Positions 51,635-62,871 of a stretch of 64,000 nucleotides of DNA are shown here, in pieces. The position numbers and the translations under genes were made by a program. How positions within the stretch are numbered: the stretch's first letter is position 1; each line of letters opens with the position of its first letter. This stretch comes from Anadara kagoshimensis. Its lineage: Eukaryota > Mollusca > Bivalvia > Arcoida > Arcidae. The notes below the pieces were generated by a model. That model saw nothing but the letters and a program-made list of their open reading frames with translations. It was not told the DNA's origin and searched no databases. The stretch is taken from contig CM037871.1 of the NCBI GenBank assembly GCA_021292105.1, positions 22,626,057-22,690,056 on the forward strand, read 5' to 3'.

Positions 51635-51718
51635 GGACATTTATCTGGATATGGTATAGAAGAACAGTTAACTACCGTAGCCATTGTAGCGCATTATGAT
51701 GCTTTTGGTGTAGCACCT
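51635..51718 (+). CDS. NCLN: Nicalin, exon 5 (last exon in window)
   Basis: The acceptor TATTTTGTAG precedes 51,635 and the donor CCT|GTAAGT follows 51,718. It is 84 bases, phase 0 on both sides. It reads GHLSGYGIEEQLTTVAIVAH then YDAFGVAP. Vertebrate nicalin has TIVIVAHYDAFGVAP at the same place, inside the M28-peptidase-like fold where active enzymes would bind metal. The next expected segment (WLSLGADSNGSG) was not found in the remaining 12 kb, so intron 5 runs past the right edge. In total 229 codons are in the window; the vertebrate protein is about 560. Confidence 0.92.
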
Positions 51719-52324
51719 GTAAGTATCAAGTGATTTTCAAACAAAATATCTAACACGTCTTATATAATTTAATTCATTTGATTCAACTTAATTGCATAAT
51801 TTTTCTCTGCACTGATCAGAAAAAATCCCAAATATTGGTTAATTGCATACAAAAAAATCCTAAAATTATGCCATCTTGGACTGAAATTGTTTGATGTAAA
51901 AATAAAATTGTCGAAAAATAAACTGTAGATTTTTAGCCTAGTGAGTTTTTGCGCTAAGTAAACAAAGTGCATACCAGTTGTGAAGCCAATTAATTCAACC
52001 TTATTGATCTGTTTATATGGTGGTCATAGTTGTGCACAAAAGTTCCTGTATATTTTAATATGTTCAACAACAAAATATGACTGGAAAACTATAAACTTTT
52101 TGTATACGCATGTATTATTAGTTACACATTGATTTATTGATCATTAAAATTTATATTGGGCTACACGATAGAATTTATCCCACCGAAGATCTTGATCTTC
52201 AAGATGTCAAAACATTAGTACATCTGCAGAAACAGCAACCGCTTTAACGATGTCATTGTGGCTGCATTGGTTACAGGGGACGTAATTTTTACTGACCGAT
52301 TAGTTTTTGGGGCAAGTGAGATAA
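51719..52324 (+). other. Start of nicalin intron 5 (continues past 64,000)
   Basis: A GTAAGT donor opens it. A small Helitron-repeat fragment lies at about 52,080-52,115 (AAAACTATAAACTTTTTGTA). Otherwise there is nothing recognisable. Confidence 0.6.
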
Positions 52325-53004
52325 CAGGGCTCCAAGTAGGTTTCAGAATTTGGTAGCCATATGGCGACCAAGGTCAAAATTTTGGTTGCCATTTACAGAA
52401 CACTACTCGTCACAACCTTTAAGAGTAGTTATCACGAATCGAACAGTGGCGTTTGCTTTTCGAGTGTATTGTAAGTGACTCTTTCTTGAAACTTGTGCAA
52501 CCTGATGAAAACAAAGTCTGTCTTCCCCGCCATCGACGGTGCTGATTCACACACAGTACAAAACATTCGTTGGGTTTCCTTGTCGAATCTCAACCATGGA
52601 AATTCAGATAACCATTTAGTTGCAAACGATCGTTTTGATGTTTCGTCTATCTCGACTTTGGACGAGGATACCTCGTCTGTTTTTCGTACTTTGGAAGTGG
52701 AAGCATCACTTGGTTTGCCGAATCCAAATTTATTTAAAGACGATTGCCTTTTGGCGGAGGCCATGCCGATATATACATCCGAGTCAAGAAAGCGATTGTC
52801 ACAGTCATTAAAAAAAACGGTACATTTACAAACACTCTGATAACCTAGATTATAAAAGTAATGTCCGGAACAGAAAACGATTTTGACAAAGTCGGAACCG
52901 GTAATTTGTACAGTCGCCGCGAGGCGACTGAGGCCTAAATTTTGATCGCCCTTTCAGCATTTTGGTCGCATTTTCGAGTAAATTACTCGCAACTTGGAGC
53001 CCTG
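52325..53004 (-). mobile_element. 680 bp hAT-like element carrying a transposase-type N-terminus
   Basis: Perfect 13 bp inverted ends CAGGGCTCCAAGT (52,325) and ACTTGGAGCCCTG (ending 53,004), flanked by GATAA (52,320-52,324 and 53,005-53,009). Inside, on the minus strand, a 110-codon frame (52,432-52,764) starts MASAKRQSSLNKFG and contains ATKWLSEFPWLRFD followed by MFCTVCES. That resembles the TTF/BED-type zinc-finger start of hAT-derived proteins such as the KIAA1586/ZNF862 group. Only the first Cys pair is evident, and the frame then diverges and stops. It is a deletion derivative that captured or kept only the 5' end of the gene. It has no catalytic domain. Confidence 0.75.
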
Positions 53005-53045
53005 GATAATCACTATTGACCTAATATATAGAGGATCTTGCATGA

Positions 53046-53163
53046 GTGTTTATGTAATATTGAATTTATTAAACGAGTTGAATAATTTTTTATGCAACGA
53101 GCCTTGGCGAGTTGCATAAAACATTATTCAACGAGTTTAATAAATTCAATATTGCATAAACAC
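53046..53163. repeat. 118 bp near-perfect inverted repeat (hairpin)
   Basis: GTGTTTATGTAATATTGAAT and onward to TTTTATGCAAC (53,046-53,098) is almost exactly complementary to GTTGCATAAAAC...ATTGCATAAACAC (53,111-53,163), with the ~12 bp loop GAGCCTTGGCGA. Transcribed, it would fold into a ~50 bp stem. Confidence 0.8.
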
Positions 53164-53178
53164 GAATGCAAGATTCTA

Positions 53179-53578
53179 TTTATTATATAATCCATTAAAA
53201 AACGGGTTTTTCATAGATTTAAAACTTTTCTTCTCATTATAAGAAAACAGCTGATTGACCGAAACACAAGTTCACGTAAATGTGTACATCCTGCTGAAAT
53301 ATTAAAAGCAAACAATAGTCTATTCGCAGGATACAAAAACAAAACAAACAATTTCAATTTAAATACAATGTATCTTCTTTTCAGAAGAAAAGTACAAAAG
53401 TATCAGCTTAAATTAGAATCAACAAACAGTGTCAAATGAAACAAACAACTGTGAACTAGGTTAATTGTGTGACGTCACTCTGGAATGACTTGTATGCTTT
53501 TATGACGTCACACTCATTCAATACGATTTTTATTGTATGACCGTATTACATGGATTATTGAGTAGATTATATAATAAA
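53179..53578. mobile_element. 400 bp MITE-like element with TTTATTATATAATC ends
   Basis: Perfect 14 bp inverted ends TTTATTATATAATC (53,179-53,192) and GATTATATAATAAA (53,565-53,578). An inner pair GTGTGACGTCA/TGACGTCACAC lies at about 53,470-53,510. It directly follows the 118 bp hairpin, which may belong to the same unit because 271-350 shares both parts. Confidence 0.55.
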
Positions 53579-53639
53579 ACCCCATATTAGGCTACTTACT
53601 AATTGACCAATGTGAACAAAGGATTTTTATTTGTGGAGG

Positions 53640-53800
53640 GTTAAATTAGAATATTGTGTAGGTATTGGCCTAACAATCATTTTAATATATAGGTGAAGGT
53701 AATGAGTTCAAAGGTCAAGGTCACATGCAAAAAATACCGAAATTCTTAATATCTGCAAAACTATTAACTTTTGTAGATGGGAAATGTAAATATTAGGTTA
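53640..53800 (-). repeat. Helitron-repeat fragment
   Basis: About one unit of the ~145 bp repeat (AGTTCAAAGGTCAAGGTCAC), diverged and without termini. Confidence 0.6.
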
Positions 53801-53814
53801 GGGGCTATAGCTTG

Positions 53815-54690
53815 TGCAAGAATGGTTTCTACCATAGAAAATTATGGAGTCTGGACTTTGAAACTCACTTGGTCCATTTCAGGGTTGCTGCGTTTTTCCG
53901 CATTTATATCATAAATGTCCCGTAAAAAATCATTAAATGGGCCCATGATGGGGCAAACTTGATCCAACAGGAGATTCGGAAATATTCCGTTCCTGTCTGT
54001 TTTGTTTTAGGCAAACGAAAGTATATGCATAGCATTTTCAGTGATCGTCTGTGCAAATACTGTCATGTCTTTCAAAAAACTATTCAGTATTTTTGACCAA
54101 AAATCACACAAACATAAAGCTAGTGACAATTCGGATGGTGAAAAATCAGATCTGAAACATCTGTAAATCCAGCTGACCCAAAACAAAGTCAATATTTCAA
54201 AGTTCTAGGCTTCAGAGTTACACATGGATGAGGGCCTGATGCAGTGATGAGTTATGATTTTTGTTTGCAAACAAAAACAAAACAAAATTCCTTCGTGTGT
54301 GACTGCAAGAATTTTCAGAGCTCCACACTTTCAAGACATGGGTCTTCTAAATCTCATTCATAGACAAGCAGTATTAGACTTTAACTGCAGTTGGATTTCA
54401 AAAGGGGCGGGCACATCAGTCATCTCTGGTAACTTTTCTGGCAAGTTCCACTTCATTTTGCTGTTAACAACGCTATTAAAATTACACGTTGATTAACTTT
54501 TGAAAAAAATTTATTGTCCCTAAAATTTTATGGTAAGGGGACATGAGGAAAACTCTGTGGTCAACTGATACATATTCATCAATAATTTAACTTCATTTAA
54601 ATACCCATAATTCTTATTCATATAAAAACAATGGTTTTATTTTATTTGATTTAATTAAAATTAATTGTTAAGTTAATAAATGAATATGAA
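53815..54690. repeat. Dispersed repeat interrupted by a ~680 bp insertion
   Basis: Outer parts (53,815-53,880 and 54,560-54,690) match 42,368-42,545 in order. The inner ~53,881-54,559 has no match and may be a separate insertion; TGGTC occurs at both junctions and a CAGGGTTGCTGCG motif lies near the left one. The plus-strand frame at 54,254-54,496 has no recognised domain. Confidence 0.4.
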
Positions 54691-56570
54691 TGAATGGAAA
54701 ATTTTTCCCAAAATGACTGGAAAGGTTGCTAATTTCCCTTTCTATGGGCCTGGACCCATTAATAGTAGTGTGACTGCTGTGTGAATTTTGCTGATTAAGA
54801 AGTAAAATTTACCTGAAACGAGATATTGTGAATGATTATCAGCACTTTATTAAATACCAAACTAAACAATAAATGCTCCAGTTACATACAAACGCTAGAA
54901 TGAATCTCATAGCAGTGGTCTGCTATAAAAGTCTACCTTCTCTCTATCCAAACATGACAAAAAATGATTAAGTAGATTTATGAAACTTCATTAAATTTAA
55001 ACTAATGATCATCTTTTTCATATTCTTATATTATCTCTCTTTGATGAAAACTTTCAGAAGCAATTGTATTGTAATTCCCGTTGAAAGTTAATAAGGGCCA
55101 TGACCCCTTGATGCATATGAGTACAACATTTTTATAATTGTTGGACCAAATTATTACTACTCAAATCAGTTACTTGACTTCTCATTATTTTGTAATACAA
55201 CTGTGATGTTAACAAATTCAACTTTTATTAATTGAATGTATAAACTAGAAAACAAAATTAATATTCTAAAATCCGAGAATGAAAATTTGAACGCAGTGAA
55301 AATTTCAGAATTTTGAAGACTCGGGTGTCATTTTCCCACAAGGTGGCATCATGTCCCCCACATTATGACATTTTGTGATTGTCTTTTGATTATGACATCA
55401 CTCAAGGTCACATGATTGAAAAAATAGTGTCAAGAGTTGAAGCGAATATGGGTATAAAATATTTATTGAAAGGAAAATTGTAAATATAAGAAATGACATT
55501 CGGCTCATGGTATTTCAAGAGGTAATGCAAGAGCTTTGCCCTTCAATGCAGTGATTTTGTTTGCTTAAAATTTCTACCGAATAACGGTAGTTTCCCCTAG
55601 GGAAAAATGACTAAAATTTCCCAATTTGTTCACTAAAATTCTCCAAAAAAGTGATGCAATGAAAAATTATCCAGTTTGCTAGATTTCAGAACTTCAATTT
55701 TCCCAATCTTAAAGGCAGATGGTAGTTTTAAAAAAATGTAACAAGTTCACTGTATTGCATATTTCACACTCAGATATATTTTTATCATCCCCATACTACT
55801 TAAAAACAGTACATTGCTGAAGCATTTTTATAACCCCTGTAAACTAATTTGAGGGGGATATATAGGAATTATTATACTCCTCCTCCACAAACTAGTTTGA
55901 GGTGGTATGTAGGAATCACCATGTCTGTCCATCTACCTCTGCATGTAAAATTGTGTTAGGGCCATATCTCTTTATTGCTTTGGATGACTGTCATAAAACT
56001 TCACATGAATAATCTTCATGGTCCAAAGGTGTGAACCAAGATCATATCGAAAAGGTCAAGTTGGCAGGAAAACAATAAACCCTTGTAGATGTTGGGGGCA
56101 GGGACATTTGGCTCTCAAAAGACAGTTCTAGTTTAACTTGAATGGCAGGTCAATGTTGATGTATGCGCTATCTTTTTATAAGTGGAGACTTAAAGACAAA
56201 TCAGACCGAAACTGAACCAAATTCCGGAAACGTGATCGTTGAACTTAACTGAGCAAAAAAAAATTGTGGTTAATCATTCTAGCCATAATTATCAATAATA
56301 ATTTGATACATAAATCTAGGAAAATGAGCGGCAATATTATTTATCGCAATTGGCAACAAGACCCATACCGCTATGATATTGTCGCTAAAATTTGACATCG
56401 TTGGGAGACCGTCGGGCAATGTTTTAAACTTGGGCTACAGATCATGATCAGAAATAATAGTACAGTGTGATTAAAAGTAATTAAATAAAAATATGTATAT
56501 AATGTAATAAAATAATAAAAATAAATGGGTAATTACAGTCTAAAGGCTAGCTTCAAATATGGCTGATTTT
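54691..56570. other. Intronic DNA with one diverged repeat fragment
   Basis: No gene seen. About 55,840-56,140 (AATTTGAGGGGGATATATAG, GTCTGTCCATC, CATAAAACTTCACATG) resembles an eroded arm of a Helitron-like element. The rest is unclassified AT-rich sequence. Confidence 0.4.
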
Positions 56571-57709
56571 TAGCCCAACTGGCTTTAGCCAGATGAGCTA
56601 TTGGCATGATGCGTGTGTGTGTGCGTGTGTGCGTGCATCTTTGCGTCCGTGCATGTGTGTGTCTGTTAACAGCAAAAAGTCTGAAACTACCAGGCCATTT
56701 GAAACCTAATTTGCTGTGCAAGGTCCTTGCTAGAGTCTGACTGTAGATTATACAAATCATGGCAATAAGGTATCCAAGATGGCTGCCGTTACTAAAAATA
56801 GAAAAAAACTAAAAAAATCCTTTTCCAGAACCAGTCATTGGAGGCAAAATCTGATTTGATATTTGGCTTCTAGATGGTCTTAACCTCTAAGTTTGTACAT
56901 TTCGTACAATTTTGACAACAAATAGGCAACACGTTTTTGCGTTTAATTTTGCAAAAATCGTAAAATAGCATTCAATTGTTTTAAATTGTTATAACTTGAC
57001 TATTAAATCAGATAATGACATGGGGTTTTCAGTTTTGACATATTCTTGTAATTACTTTTAAAACGGGTTGAAGGTCAATTGTGAAGGTCATGACCTAATT
57101 TTTAGCTCACCTGAGCCAAAGGCTCAGATGAGCTATTGCAATCTATCACCGTCCGTCGTGTGTCGTCCGTCGTCCGTTGTGTGTAAACTTTACATTTTAA
57201 TCTTCTCCTCCAAAACTACTGGGGCAAATTTGATGAAACTTGGTAAATATCATGCTTGGGTAACAGCCTTTAAAAACTGTGTTCGGGTTTGACCACGCCT
57301 AACAAGATGGACGCCATTACAAAAAATAGCAAAAAGACAAAAAAATCTTCTCTGAAACCAAAAGGTGCAGGCAAATATTGATTACCTATTTAGATTCAGC
57401 ATACCTGGGAACATTAAAATTTTGTTGTTCATGAAAATTGAACGAAAAATAGGTTACGCGTTTTTTGCCTAAAATTACGTAATTTTGAAAAAGAGACATT
57501 TATTGTTATAACTCAATAACGGCTGAAGATAATTGTATGGAGTTTTTACTATTGATCTTGTCTTGCAATTTTCTTCCAATTGATTCAAGGTCAAAGGTCG
57601 AGGTCGTGTCCCAGATTTTGACCTTTGATAAAAAATGCTATTTTTTTAAACATTTCTGGTGATAATGGCATAGGATTTTTAGTTATTTGTAGGTATTGAC
57701 ATGACGATC

Positions 57710-60700
57710 CAGGGTTCAACACAATGTTTTTTAGCTCACCTGACCGAAGGTCATGTGAGCTTATGGCATAGCGCAGCGTGTGTATGTGCGTGTGTGCGTG
57801 TGTGCGTGTGTGCGTGTGTGCGTCGTTAACACCTATTTTCGACTTCTCCTCTGAAACTACTGGACAGTTTTTAATGAAACTTTGTCAGAAGTATATATGG
57901 GCTGGTGCAATTCAGATTTGTTCGTGGCGTTGCTATGGCTACCATAACTAGGTCAAGGTGACCTAGGGGTGCAAAAATCTTAAAAAATCTTCTTCTCCGA
58001 AAGTACTGATTGGAGAAAAAATCTGATGTGATATTTGGCTTCTCTAGGGTCTTAAGCCTATAGTTTGTTCATTTTGTGAAATTCGGATAAAAAATAGGTT
58101 ACGCGTTTTTGCGTTTAATTTTGAAAAAAATCGTAAAATAGCTTCAAATTGTTATAACTTGACTATTTGACCAGATAATGACATGGGGTTTTCAGTTTTG
58201 ACATCTTCTTGTTAATATCTTCAAAATGAGGTCAAGGTCGATTGTGAAGGTCGTGACCTAATTTTTTGTACCTCTGATTATAATTATTATCTCGAAAACT
58301 ATAAACTTTTTGTATAGGCATGTATATTAGAATGTTGTAGGTATCGATACAACGATCATTTTGATGTATAGAAAAAGGTCATGGGTTCAAAGGTCAAGGT
58401 CACAGATGCGAAACAATACCGAAATGGTTAATTATCTCGAAAACTATAAACATTTTGTATAGGCATGTATATTAGAATGTTGTAGGTATTGATACAACGA
58501 TCATTTTGGTGTATAGAAAAAGGTCATAGGTTCAAAGGTCAAGGTCACAGATGCGAAACAATACTGAAATGGTTAATTATCTCGAAAAGTATAAACTTTT
58601 TGTATAGGCTTGTATATTAGAATGTTGTAGGTATTGATACAACGATCATTTTGATGTATAGAAAAAGGTCATAGGTTCAAAGGTCAAGGTCACAGATGTG
58701 AAACAATACTGAAATGGTTAATTATCTCGAAAACTATAAACTTTTTGTATAGGCATGTATATTAGAATGTTGTAGGTATTGATACAACGATCATTTTGAT
58801 GTATAGAAAAAGGTCATAGGTTCAAAGGTCAAGGTCACAGATGTGAAACAATACTGAAATGGTTAATTATCTCGAAAACTATAAACTTTTTGTATAGGCA
58901 TGTATATTAGAATGTTGTAGGTATTAATACAACGATCATTTTGATGTATAGAAAAAGGTCATGGGTTCAAAGGTAAAGGTCACAGATGTGAAACAATACT
59001 GAAATGGTTAATTATCTCGAAAACTATAAACTTTTTGTATAGGCATGTATATTAGAATGTTGTAGGTATTGATACAACGATCATTTTGATGTATAGAAAA
59101 AGGTCATGGGTTCAAAGGTCAAGGTCACAGATGCGAAACAATACCAAAATGGTTAATTATCTCGAAAACTATAAATATTTTGTATAGGCATATATATTAG
59201 AATGTTGTAGGTATCGATACAACGATCATTTTGATGTATAGAAAAAGGTCTTGGGTTCAAAGGTCAAGGTCACAGATTCGAAACAATACCGAAATGGTTA
59301 ATTATCTCGAAAACTATAAACATTTTGTATAGGCATATATATTAGAATGTTGTAGGTATCGATACAACGATCATTTTGATGTATAGAAAAAGGTCATGGG
59401 TTCAAAGGCCAAGGTCACAGATGCGAAACAATACCGAAATGGTTAATTATCTCGAAAACTATAAACATTTTGTATAGGCATGTATATTAGAATGTTGTAG
59501 GTATTGATACAACGATCATTTTGGTGTATAGAAAAAGGTTATGGGTTCAAAGGTCAAGGTCACATATGCGAAACAATAAGGAAATGTTTAATTATCTCAA
59601 AAACTATAAACTTTTTGTATAGGCATGTATATTAGAATGTTGTATGTATCGATACAACGATCATGTTGATGTATAGAAAAAGGACATGAATTCAAAGGTC
59701 AAGGTCACAGATGTGAAACAATACCAAAATGGTTAATTATTTCGAAAACTATAAACTTTTTGTATAGGCATGTATATTAGAATGTTGTAGGTATTGATAC
59801 AACGATCATTTTGATGTATAGAAAAAGGTCATGGGTTCAAAGGTCAAGGTCACAGAAGCAAAACAATACCAAAAGGGTTAATTATCTTTTTGTATAGGCA
59901 TGTATATTAGAATGTTGTAGGTATTGATACAATGGTTATCATGATGTAAAGAAAAAAGTCATTGGGGTTTAGTTTTTATGTGTTCTTTAAATCTATCAGC
60001 TAGCCATTAGTTATCAGGTGAGCGTATCAGGCCCATGGGCCTCTTGTTTAAGACTAGACCAGTCGGGCTAGTTCTGAGAATTTTTACTAGCCCTGAACTA
60101 AATTCTACTAGCCCGAAAATAGTCATGATAAATGTGTTTTATCTCATCATTTTTCATCCTGTCGATGTCATCTTTAACCCATTTAAACCATTTTTCTGTC
60201 TCTTTTCATTGTCATACTTCTTTTAGTTTCTTCCCTATCCTTTACTTACAATATTTCTTTGCCTGACCGGTAAAACCAAAATTGAAGAGAGTCGTCATCG
60301 ATGCAGGGCTCTCTTGAGTCTCTTCTATATAATGAAACCTGCAATGCAGGTCATGACCTGCATAGAGCCCCTTTTCAAGTTTAAAATGATAAATTTCAAA
60401 CAAACATACTTTATCGTGCATTACATTACTAGTAATTAAGTTTATGTAAATGATGGACTAGTAACAACACTGTCAACACTGTTAAATACAGTAATATCTT
60501 TAAGAAAGAAGTTAACAAAGTTTAAAAGAAAAGCTACTGTTATATCAATGTTGCTTCCTCATAGTAGTCCACATTGGGGTGCTCTACTTGTATGCAGGAT
60601 ATCCGAAAAGACCAAGTTTTTTTTTTTTTTTTTTTTTTAATAGGTATTAATAAATTACTTTTAACAGTGAAAAAATTACACGTGATAGTTTTCTTACAAA

Positions 60701-61412
60701 TTATCTTATAAACTTGGGTTGTTAATGAAACAGGAAGCACATGTCCACGGTAGCCGCGATTTTGTTTTTTTGAAAACTGACTGTAGACTGATCAAGGATA
60801 TTTAGTCTACACCTAAGTTTTACTGCTCTGATATACATTATTTGACAAATCCAGGTTATTTTTAAAAATCCTTTGTAATTAATTGAATTAAAACGGGAGG
60901 ACTTTGACACCTGTCTTTCAACAAGATGTGAGTACAGTATTATTACCAGTGTCATTAAGTTGTAGATAGGTCTCTAAAATGACTATATTTTAAAGCATTT
61001 GTTATTTAATCACTTCATGTATTAAAAGTCATATGCAAGTCGGCACAAAATTTGTTGCCTAATTTTTAAATTGTAAAATCACATTGGACGATGTTGCTAA
61101 TGTAAATACCAGAAAACATGTGCTTGCATCTTAATCATATCTGCGCTTGAGTAGATAATGGATTTGAGTAAAGCGCCAAAATGACTTGATCTGATTACCG
61201 GTAATTTTTATTTTCAACTTCCTGTTTTACGACTGTTTTATTAAGGTAAAGACGACACAGTCTTTGTTCAGAAATAAAAAAAAATCGATGTGAAATTAAT
61301 TTATCCCCAGACTAACACACGACCAGTCGGGCTAGTCAGCAAAATTTTCACACGCCTGGACCAAGATTTTACTAGACATTGTCTGTCGGACGTGAGCTAA
61401 TGTCGAACCCTG
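57710..61412. mobile_element. hAT-like element L3, inserted in L2
   Basis: CAGGGTTCAACA (57,710) and the inverse TGTCGAACCCTG (ending 61,412), flanked by CGATC (57,705-57,709 and 61,413-61,417). Sister repeats elsewhere read GACGATCATTTTGAT, confirming the empty site. Its own sequence is about 22 bp plus 60,048-61,412. Subterminal repeats ACCAGTCGGGCTAGT lie at both ends (60,059 and 61,323). It is non-coding apart from short chance frames. Confidence 0.75.
57732..60047 (-). mobile_element. Helitron-like element L4 (C), innermost
   Basis: Intact ends: TAGCTCACCTGACC-GAA-GGTCA at 57,732 and GGCCCATGGGCCTCTTGT ending 60,047. About eleven ~145 bp repeats (58,300-59,930). It is inserted about 20 bp inside the left end of L3. 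Its arms are nearly identical to those of element B, so it is young. Confidence 0.8.
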
Positions 61413-62871
61413 CGATCATTTTGATACATAGATCAGGTTCATGTGTTCAAAGGTCAAGGTCACAGATGTCCAAGTATACCAAAATAGTTAATTATCTGCA
61501 AAACTATGAATTTTTTGTACAGGCATGTATATTAGAATATTGTAGGTAATGGCACAATGGTCATTTTTATATATGAATAAAGGTCATGGGTTCAAAGGTC
61601 AAGGTCACAGATGTAAACAAGTACTGAAATGGTTAATTATCTCAAAAACTATAAACTTTTTGTATAGGCATGTATATTAAAATATTGTAGGTATTATCCT
61701 AACGATCATTTTGATATATGAATAAAGCTTGTGGGTTCAAAGGTCAAGGTCACAGATGGGAATAAATACCTAAATAGTTTATTATCTGCAAAACTATTAA
61801 CTTTTTGTATATGCATGTATATTAGAATATTATAGGAGTTAGCCTTGCAACCATTTTTATATATGAATGAAGATTATTGGTTCAAAGGTCATGGTCACAG
61901 ATGCAAATGGATACTGAAATAGTTAATTATCTGCAAAACTATTAACTTTTTGTATAGGCATGTATACTAGAATATTGTAGGTAATAGCACAATGGTCAAT
62001 AGGATATATGAATGAAGGTCATGGGTTCAAAGGTCAAGGCCATAGATACAAACAACTACTGAAATGATTATTTATCTATATGAATGAACCTCATTGTTTC
62101 AAAGGTCAAGGTCACAGGTGAGCGTTAAGGCCCATGGGCCTCTTGTTCTAAGGCATGTATATTAGAATATTGTTGGTATTGATGTAACGATCATTTTGAT
62201 GTATAGGTTAAGGTCATGTGTTCAAAGGTCAAGGTCACAGTAGCAAAACAATACCAAAATGGTCAATTATCTTTAAAACTTTTAACATTTTCTATAGGCA
62301 TATATATTAGAATATTGTAGATATTAATTCAACTACTATTTTGATATATAGAAAAAGGTTATGGGTTCAAATGTCAAGGTCACAGATGCAAAAAATTGCT
62401 GAAATTGTTATTTCTTCACTATTTGATAATGACTTGGGGTTTTCAGTTTTGAAATATTCTTGTAATTGCCTTCTAAATGAGATCAAGGTCAATTGTGAAG
62501 GTTATGACCTAATGTTTTCCCTTATCTGAAAAAAAATTGTTGACCCAATTTTTAGGTAGTTTTGTTTCAACCAAATCATTGAAAATTTTCTCCTGAATTT
62601 ATCAATTCTAACCCAATACAGCATTAAAAGTTCTTTAGTAACAGTAATCCAAAAGTTGTGTCTGGCATATCAGCCAAAATCCAAGGTGGCTTCTGTTCCT
62701 ATACATAGCAAAAACATGAAAGACCAATGCAGATTTGTTTTCCAGCCACTTTAGTTCCAGTTGCAATTGTAAAAAGGAGTGGGAATGCCATTTCACTAGA
62801 TTTGCATGTTTTTTATCAAAAATGTAAATTACCTGTCAATTGAGCATCACAGGCCCTATTGGGCCTCTTGT

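Larger units (their letters stand above)
57103..62146 (-). mobile_element. Helitron-like element L2, inserted in L1
   Basis: The left end TAGCTCACCTGAGCC-AAA-GGCTCAG (57,103) and the right end GGCCCATGGGCCTCTTGT (62,146) are both intact. Its left arm matches the right arm of element A in reverse. About five ~145 bp repeats survive at 61,413-62,146. It is interrupted by L3 at 57,710-61,412. Confidence 0.75.
56571..62871 (-). mobile_element. Helitron-like element L1, outermost of a four-level nest
   Basis: On the minus strand it begins AACAAGAGGCCCAATAGGG (from 62,871) and ends with the hairpin CTGGCT-AA-AGCCAG plus TTGGGCTA (56,571). Its own sequence is 56,571-57,102 and 62,147-62,871. The segment GACATGGGGTTTTCAGTTTT occurs in the left arm, and a variant (GACTTGGGG...) occurs again near 62,440, so an arm segment is duplicated internally. 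Confidence 0.6.

Noticed and set aside
52493-52840. Plus-strand frame of 115 codons
   Set aside because: Antisense shadow of the zinc-finger-like minus-strand frame of the hAT-like element.
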